From positions 1-59,884 of the forward strand of contig CAKZKR010000017.1 in NCBI GenBank assembly GCA_937124615.1: a stretch of DNA of 59,884 nucleotides, written 5' to 3'. The stretch comes from an uncultured bacterium. GTDB taxonomy: Bacteria > Hydrogenedentota > Hydrogenedentia > Hydrogenedentales > Hydrogenedentaceae. This document shows positions 55,332-59,884 of the stretch, one piece after another (positions within the stretch are counted from its first letter, which is position 1; every line of letters starts with the position of its first letter). The position numbers and the translations under genes are program-made. A model generated the notes under the pieces. The model saw only the letters and a list, made by a program, of their open reading frames with translations, was not told where the DNA came from and ran no database searches.

Positions 55332-57695
55332 TTACCGGTGTTTTTGGGATCCATACCACTGACTACCGCCATGATCAAGATGAAGTACAGGGATGCCTTG
55401 TAATCGGTGTTCCGGGCCAAACATTTGTAATACAGATCTTCCGAAGAACCAGTCGGCACCTTCAAAATGATTAAACTCTGGATATTTAATCTTTTTAAAT
55501 ATTTCTTTTCTGCAACATTGACAATATCCGATGGGTATTCCATCGGCTTCTCTCCTTCTCCATTCCCCGGGTTCTTGTAATAAGGAATTGAATTGTTCCC
55601 AGGGACGAATGAGTCCAAGCAAAATTTTTGAAGTAGTTTTTGAAGTTAACATTTTTCTTCCGTCTGGTGCCACAAAGTAGGTATCAGGGTCAATTTTATC
55701 CATTGTTGAAAGAAAATCAGGGTGAAGTATAATATCAGCGTCAATCAGTATTATCCACTCTGCAGAGCATAATGGGAGAGAAGCATTAATTAAAAAACCT
55801 TTGGATTTCCAATAACTTGGACTAAATGGTGAGCGAATAATTTTTATATTTGGAAAAGAAGACTCAAAACAGTCTAGAACATCATCTGTGGCATCCCATC
55901 CGGGGACATAAGCCACGACAATCTCAATTTGACTGGTATCAAATTGGTTTTGGTAGACAATACTTAATAAGGAAGCCCTTAAGCGATTAGAATATCGGGA
56001 ACATACATATAGAAAGGAAAATTTTGGTTTTGTGGGTTGGGTCTGTTGAAACTCTTTTTCCCTTTTCCATAATGTTATCCCCTGAGTAACAATCTCTCCA
56101 TCAATATTCCATATAGAAATTCGGGGTTCCAATACTCCGGGTAGGCGAGATGGGACTAATGGGGCATTAAGGAATTCTGTAGGATAGATAAATTCGTTGT
56201 CTCTGATAAGAACATAACGCCCTTTTTCGTTAATGTGAAGAGTCAGTTTATGACTCTGGGCTATCATAGGACAGACTATTTTTATATGGGGTCCAAAACT
56301 AAAACCGATTTGTTCTGCAAAACCTCCGCCAAATGTAATTGAGATTGTCAGGGGTGGATCTGTTCTGCAAAGAGTAGTGCTTTGTAATTCTCCGCAGTTG
56401 AAAGAGAACCAACGAACCCCTCCGGGCATATAATGTGTCATACGGTTCTCAATTTTATAGTCTTCCGGAGCCACCTCTTTCCATGGTTTATCGTGATAGG
56501 TAATATGGATGGCTTCTTCATATAAACTTTGTAAGTCGGAAAACAATGATTGTTTTTCTTTGTCCCCTCGGTGAGAATATCTCAATGTAAGTTTCCGAAA
56601 CATAAGAGGGTCTCTTATGAAGTTGCCAGAAATGGGATTCGGTCGGAATAAAGATGTAAAAAAAGGATTATTTCCTTTATCACATATATATTTCAGGGAA
56701 CAGTTGGTACATAGACCCCATTTTTTTTCTTTCTGTCTTCTCCTTTTTTCTACTATTGTTTGAAATTCTACTGGACTTATATTTTCGGGGAGTGTTTGAT
56801 AGTTTCTCCTCCACTTTAAATGTCGTGTGATTTTATGGAGTGCCCATATTGGAATATAAAATATGGGATGATTAAGTATCCACGGGAGAACTAAAAAATC
56901 AATTCCAGTATGGAACGAAGTTTTTTCGCGCAGTTTTATTTCTAATACTTTTCTGATTTTGTATGCCTTTAGGTCCCACAATGTTTGTGCAAACTCAAAA
57001 GCAGATTGAGAATAAAATTCAGAATCTGTATAAAATTGAGCCATATTCACAATATTGGGGTGGTATGAATTCTCCATAGAACAGAAGGGGATACCTATTA
57101 TATGAACAGGTATGTCTTGACTTTTCAATTCTTGAACAGTTTGTTTTAAGAATTGAACTACTTCATTAAATGTATAATTTGAGTTTGTTAAATTGGGGGA
57201 AAAGGGGAATTTTTCAAAAAAAATGATTGATGAAGCGAGTTGAAATGATTTTACGAACGAGTTCGCATTTTTGTAAGTATCTATTATTGACGAAAAGGGT
57301 AAAAATATTCTTAATGGGATGTTTAATTGTTTGCATGTTGCGAGCCAGTTATCTATTTGAGATTGAGAATGTTCACTAAAAATTAAGAAGATATCTAAAA
57401 TATCAAGTCTTTTTATTTGTTCTATATTTTGGGGTGGTTCTTTTAGGGAAGTACCCCATGATAGTTCACATTGAATTTCCTGTTTTATAAAATGGGAAAG
57501 GTTATATAGAGTTTTAAAATCATCATCTATATTGGAGTAAAAATCTATTTTTTCAACATTGAAAAGGTCATGTTGAACTCTAATCCATTTTTTTAAATCG
57601 TCTAACGGAATCGTCTCACCTGATAGATTAGTATGAAATATAAAACCACGAGTAGGCGGAAATATTTTTCTTGTTTCTTGTTGAATGTTTTCCAT
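55332..57695 (-). CDS. Fusion: degenerate radical-SAM/SPASM-like barrel joined to a GT2 glycosyltransferase
   Basis: In the 787-residue protein, residues about 14-320 follow the strand/helix order of a radical SAM barrel (FIFHTNLSGETIPLDDLKKW, VEKIDFYSN). The C-x3-C-x2-C cluster site is missing; TNLSGE stands where the motif should be. A Cys pair and third Cys (LCTNCSLKYICDKG) near 327-340 look like the end of a SPASM domain. A middle domain of about 190 residues (355-545) is unassigned. From about 558, a GT2 domain has LYVCSRYSNRLRASLLSIV, the DxD as LIDADIILHP near 653, and an acceptor segment with FEGADWFFGRS. The gap to the radical SAM gene upstream is four bases. The cluster loss suggests a binding or scaffold role for the barrel. 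Confidence 0.72.
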   Translation of the reverse strand: MENIQQETRKIFPPTRGFIFHTNLSGETIPLDDLKKWIRVQHDLFNVEKIDFYSNIDDDFKTLYNLSHFIKQEIQCELSWGTSLKEPPQNIEQIKRLDILDIFLIFSEHSQSQIDNWLATCKQLNIPLRIFLPFSSIIDTYKNANSFVKSFQLASSIIFFEKFPFSPNLTNSNYTFNEVVQFLKQTVQELKSQDIPVHIIGIPFCSMENSYHPNIVNMAQFYTDSEFYSQSAFEFAQTLWDLKAYKIRKVLEIKLREKTSFHTGIDFLVLPWILNHPIFYIPIWALHKITRHLKWRRNYQTLPENISPVEFQTIVEKRRRQKEKKWGLCTNCSLKYICDKGNNPFFTSLFRPNPISGNFIRDPLMFRKLTLRYSHRGDKEKQSLFSDLQSLYEEAIHITYHDKPWKEVAPEDYKIENRMTHYMPGGVRWFSFNCGELQSTTLCRTDPPLTISITFGGGFAEQIGFSFGPHIKIVCPMIAQSHKLTLHINEKGRYVLIRDNEFIYPTEFLNAPLVPSRLPGVLEPRISIWNIDGEIVTQGITLWKREKEFQQTQPTKPKFSFLYVCSRYSNRLRASLLSIVYQNQFDTSQIEIVVAYVPGWDATDDVLDCFESSFPNIKIIRSPFSPSYWKSKGFLINASLPLCSAEWIILIDADIILHPDFLSTMDKIDPDTYFVAPDGRKMLTSKTTSKILLGLIRPWEQFNSLLQEPGEWRRREADGIPIGYCQCCRKEIFKKIKYPEFNHFEGADWFFGRSVLQMFGPEHRLQGIPVLHLDHGGSQWYGSQKHR

Positions 57696-57699
57696 TTTA

Positions 57700-58785
57700 T
57701 TATTTCTGTTTAACCAAAAAAATAGATTTTGTCTTTTTTACTAAATTATATAAAAAGGGGAGGTGATTCTGTATATTTGTTTTTGTTAACATCCATTGGC
57801 GTTGCCATTTCCATTTGCCTTGTGGAAACATTGCTTTTTCTCTAAATTTTTCATTCCAGAAATAACAAACAGTACTACAACCTTTACAGCCTTCTTTGCT
57901 GATTGCGTAGGAAACTTCCTTTTTTATCGCAGGGTCTTCTATTATTTCATCTAATGTTCTGTTGTTGATATTTCTATTTTCATTTTTTATCCATGCCGGA
58001 TAATGCCAGCAAGGTAAAACCCATCCTTCCTCATCAATACCGAGGTGAGTTTGAGGAATTGGACAATTTTCACCAGGGTGCATGATAAAATTGGGGTATC
58101 GAAAACTTAATTCCAACCCTCTTATCATCTCACGGGATAAGGATACATGTTTGTTTTCATTCTGGTCTGTTTCCAAAATTTTATATAATTGAGATATAGC
58201 TTCTTCCATATTTTCGGGAGGGACCAGTTCTTTTTGGTGGTAGGTTTCTGCGAAAGAAAACCCATGCCAGACAAGGGGAAACTGTTTGAAATATTCGTAG
58301 GTATCAATAGAACAATTATAGTTGCTTTTTTGGATGACTGTGTTTACCGCAACTTTAGCTCCTTTCTCAATTAACGACAAGAACACTTTGTTTGTTTTAT
58401 CAAAATTTCCTTCGCCTCTAATATAATCATGAACTTTGCCTATACCATCAATAGAAATATTCATAATCACATTCGGATGTTCCGCGTAATAACGAATATC
58501 ATCATCTGATATGCGGGTGGCATTTGTTAAAATCCAGATTTCTATGGAGTTTTTTGAAAGGAGTTCAATTAATTCCTTTAGATAGGGAAGAAGGGTGGGT
58601 TCTCCTCCACCGATAACAATGCGTTTTACCTTTTTTCGGACCGCAAAATCGGCAATATGTAGAGTTTGTTCCCGTGATAGACTTTTTTTGTCCCGAGTGA
58701 TAACTGGACACATTCGACATTGCAAATTACAGCATGAAGTTATGCAAATAGTGATTTGTTCGAGATTGTAAAAGGTATTCGACAT
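57700..58785 (-). CDS. Radical SAM/SPASM enzyme
   Basis: The start is ATG at 58785 with CAGG upstream (361 aa). An in-frame ATG at 58842 has no RBS. The iron-sulfur motif is C19-x3-C23-x2-C26 (CCNLQCRMC), followed by IGGGEPTLLPYL, the SAM-binding GGE block. The C-terminal SPASM-like part holds the cysteines of GENCPIPQT, LPCWHYP and GCKGCSTVC, enough for one or two more clusters. It makes a radical-based change on an unknown substrate. It heads the glycosyltransferase operon and is four bases from the degenerate fusion gene. No precursor-peptide gene was seen nearby. Confidence 0.88.
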   Translation of the reverse strand: MSNTFYNLEQITICITSCCNLQCRMCPVITRDKKSLSREQTLHIADFAVRKKVKRIVIGGGEPTLLPYLKELIELLSKNSIEIWILTNATRISDDDIRYYAEHPNVIMNISIDGIGKVHDYIRGEGNFDKTNKVFLSLIEKGAKVAVNTVIQKSNYNCSIDTYEYFKQFPLVWHGFSFAETYHQKELVPPENMEEAISQLYKILETDQNENKHVSLSREMIRGLELSFRYPNFIMHPGENCPIPQTHLGIDEEGWVLPCWHYPAWIKNENRNINNRTLDEIIEDPAIKKEVSYAISKEGCKGCSTVCYFWNEKFREKAMFPQGKWKWQRQWMLTKTNIQNHLPFLYNLVKKTKSIFLVKQK

Positions 58786-58896
58786 AAATAACCTGTGATT
58801 TCGTTCTGAAAATTGTGATAGAAATATATTAAAGTATAACATTGAGTAAGAGTGTAATATAAATTGAAAGGTGTGGTTTATATATAAAGGTTAGAT

Positions 58897-59884
58897 ATGT
58901 CATACGAAAGAGAATGCTCAAATTTAGTTTGGTATTGTGTGGAAGGTTCTCTTCCACTTTATGAAATAGTGTTTTTTCTGACGAACCGGTGTAATCAACG
59001 ATGTTTAACATGCTGGCAATGGGAGGATGATTTTAAATCAATAGGAAAAGAACTTTCGGATGACATGTGGACACAGTTATTGAAAGATGCTATTTTAATG
59101 GGAGCCAAACATTTTTATATTGTTGGTGGTGGAGAACCTATGGTTCGTGGGGATCTGGTAATGAGGTTAGCAGAATTGGCTAAGGGGAATAACATGTTTT
59201 GTGTATTGCATACAAACGGAACTTTATTTAGAAAAGAGCAGATGGATAGATTAATTGAATTGTGCTGGGACCAGATTATATTTAGTTTGGATGGTCCGAA
59301 CCCCGAAGTAAATGATTCCATTCGTGGAAAAGGGAATTTTAATAGGGCCATTCAAAATTTGATGTATGTTAGTCAGAATCGGATAAAGGACGAAAATAAA
59401 AACTTGATTCCAGATTTAGGGATTAATTTTACAATTACCAATACAAATTATTCCTATATGGAAGACATGGTTCAATTAGCATTTGAATCAGGTTGTGGAG
59501 GGATTCACGCCACATTGGTCCAACCTTTTAATAAGCAGGCCGAACAGTTTGTTTTAGAAGATAGTGATATTGAAAAATGTAAAGAGGCTCTTGCGAAGGC
59601 CCTGGTAAAAGCAGAGTCTTTGGGACTTTACCATACCTTTAATTCAGTCCAGGAGAGTTTTGAAAAATCAAAGACTAAGCAATTTGATTTAGGTCAAAAA
59701 AATATATCAAAGGACAACCTTTCGGCAAGTAGTTTTTTGGGAACTTATTGTTTTGAGCCTTTTCTATCTCTAACTATTTCTGCAGATGGAAAGGCAAGTC
59801 CCTGTTGTATGTTCTGGACGGATAGAAATCCATCCGTACAAGAATATTCAATAGAAAAAATATGGAATGGAGAATTTTTTAAAG
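58897..59884 (+). CDS. Radical SAM protein, 3' end cut by window edge
   Basis: At least 329 codons run open to the right edge. ATG at 58897 follows AAGG. The cluster motif is C32-x3-C36-x2-C39 (RCNQRCLTC), with YIVGGGEPMVRGD as the SAM block and a C-terminal SPASM-like start, YCFEPFLSLTISADG and SPCCMFW. It is divergent from the operon at 57700 and shares about 110 bases of intergenic DNA with it, so the two units may be controlled together. The substrate is unknown. The end of the SPASM domain lies outside the window. Confidence 0.88.
   Translation, partial: MSYERECSNLVWYCVEGSLPLYEIVFFLTNRCNQRCLTCWQWEDDFKSIGKELSDDMWTQLLKDAILMGAKHFYIVGGGEPMVRGDLVMRLAELAKGNNMFCVLHTNGTLFRKEQMDRLIELCWDQIIFSLDGPNPEVNDSIRGKGNFNRAIQNLMYVSQNRIKDENKNLIPDLGINFTITNTNYSYMEDMVQLAFESGCGGIHATLVQPFNKQAEQFVLEDSDIEKCKEALAKALVKAESLGLYHTFNSVQESFEKSKTKQFDLGQKNISKDNLSASSFLGTYCFEPFLSLTISADGKASPCCMFWTDRNPSVQEYSIEKIWNGEFFK

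Noticed and set aside
55307-55618. A 103-codon minus-strand ORF at the end of the fusion gene
   Set aside because: It overlaps the conserved GT2 domain in another frame and has no family features.

Overview
The window is AT-rich bacterial chromosome, densely coded and mostly on the minus strand. A PilQ secretin with a complete pilMNOPQ set indicates an outer membrane. Two giant exported proteins carry Glu-Gly-rich (EGEG) linkers, and one ends in a duplicated EF-hand/dockerin-like tail. That combination recalls uncultured lineages such as Candidatus Hydrogenedentes. The assignment is an inference from protein style, not from a marker gene. No rRNA, tRNA, CRISPR, transposase or phage gene was seen.

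Layout. 1-3466: a DUF2339-type membrane protein cut by the left edge, a tiny membrane protein and a metallophosphoesterase. 3480-7083 (-): NhaC antiporter, long-chain polyprenyl synthase, ECF sigma factor and its probable anti-sigma factor. 7168-12645 (-): acyltransferase, then a tight operon of SCP2-like protein, class III aminotransferase, split transketolase (two genes) and a second SCP2-like protein; this looks like an undescribed amino-polyol or aminolipid pathway. 12775-20658 (-): a 2,627-residue exported protein with 11 PKD-like repeats. 20817-25559: Gfo/Idh/MocA oxidoreductase (-), then acpP, rnc and a K+-dependent type membrane pyrophosphatase (+). 25786-32582 (-): a double hot-dog hydratase-like protein and the pilMNOPQ operon. 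32753-32965 (-): a rod-shaped RNA resembling 6S RNA. 33194-34050 (+): rplM-rpsI. 34195-41438 (-): a GLUG/Ig-like surface protein and a secreted six-hairpin glycosidase. 41593-45426 (+): a UDP-glucose dehydrogenase-like protein lacking its catalytic residues, a second double hot-dog protein and an acyl-CoA synthetase. 45433-52170: an Agl23-type glycosyltransferase, a discoidin-like secreted protein, an acyl-CoA dehydrogenase, a GT2 and a DUF1080 protein. 52304-58785 (-): a tight operon of a radical SAM/SPASM enzyme, a fusion of a degenerate radical-SAM-like barrel with a GT2, two paralogous GT4s with a four-cysteine insert and a small protein. 58897-end (+): a second radical SAM protein, divergent and cut by the right edge.

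Two themes recur. One is envelope and surface building: pili, giant adhesin-like proteins, glycosyltransferases and the prenyl carrier synthase. The other is acyl chemistry: ACP, two MaoC-like proteins, acyl-CoA synthetase, acyl-CoA dehydrogenase, PlsC-type acyltransferase and two SCP2-like proteins. The best candidates for new biology are the transketolase/aminotransferase/SCP2 operon, the pseudo-UGDH operon, and the radical SAM/glycosyltransferase operon with its degenerate radical SAM-GT fusion.
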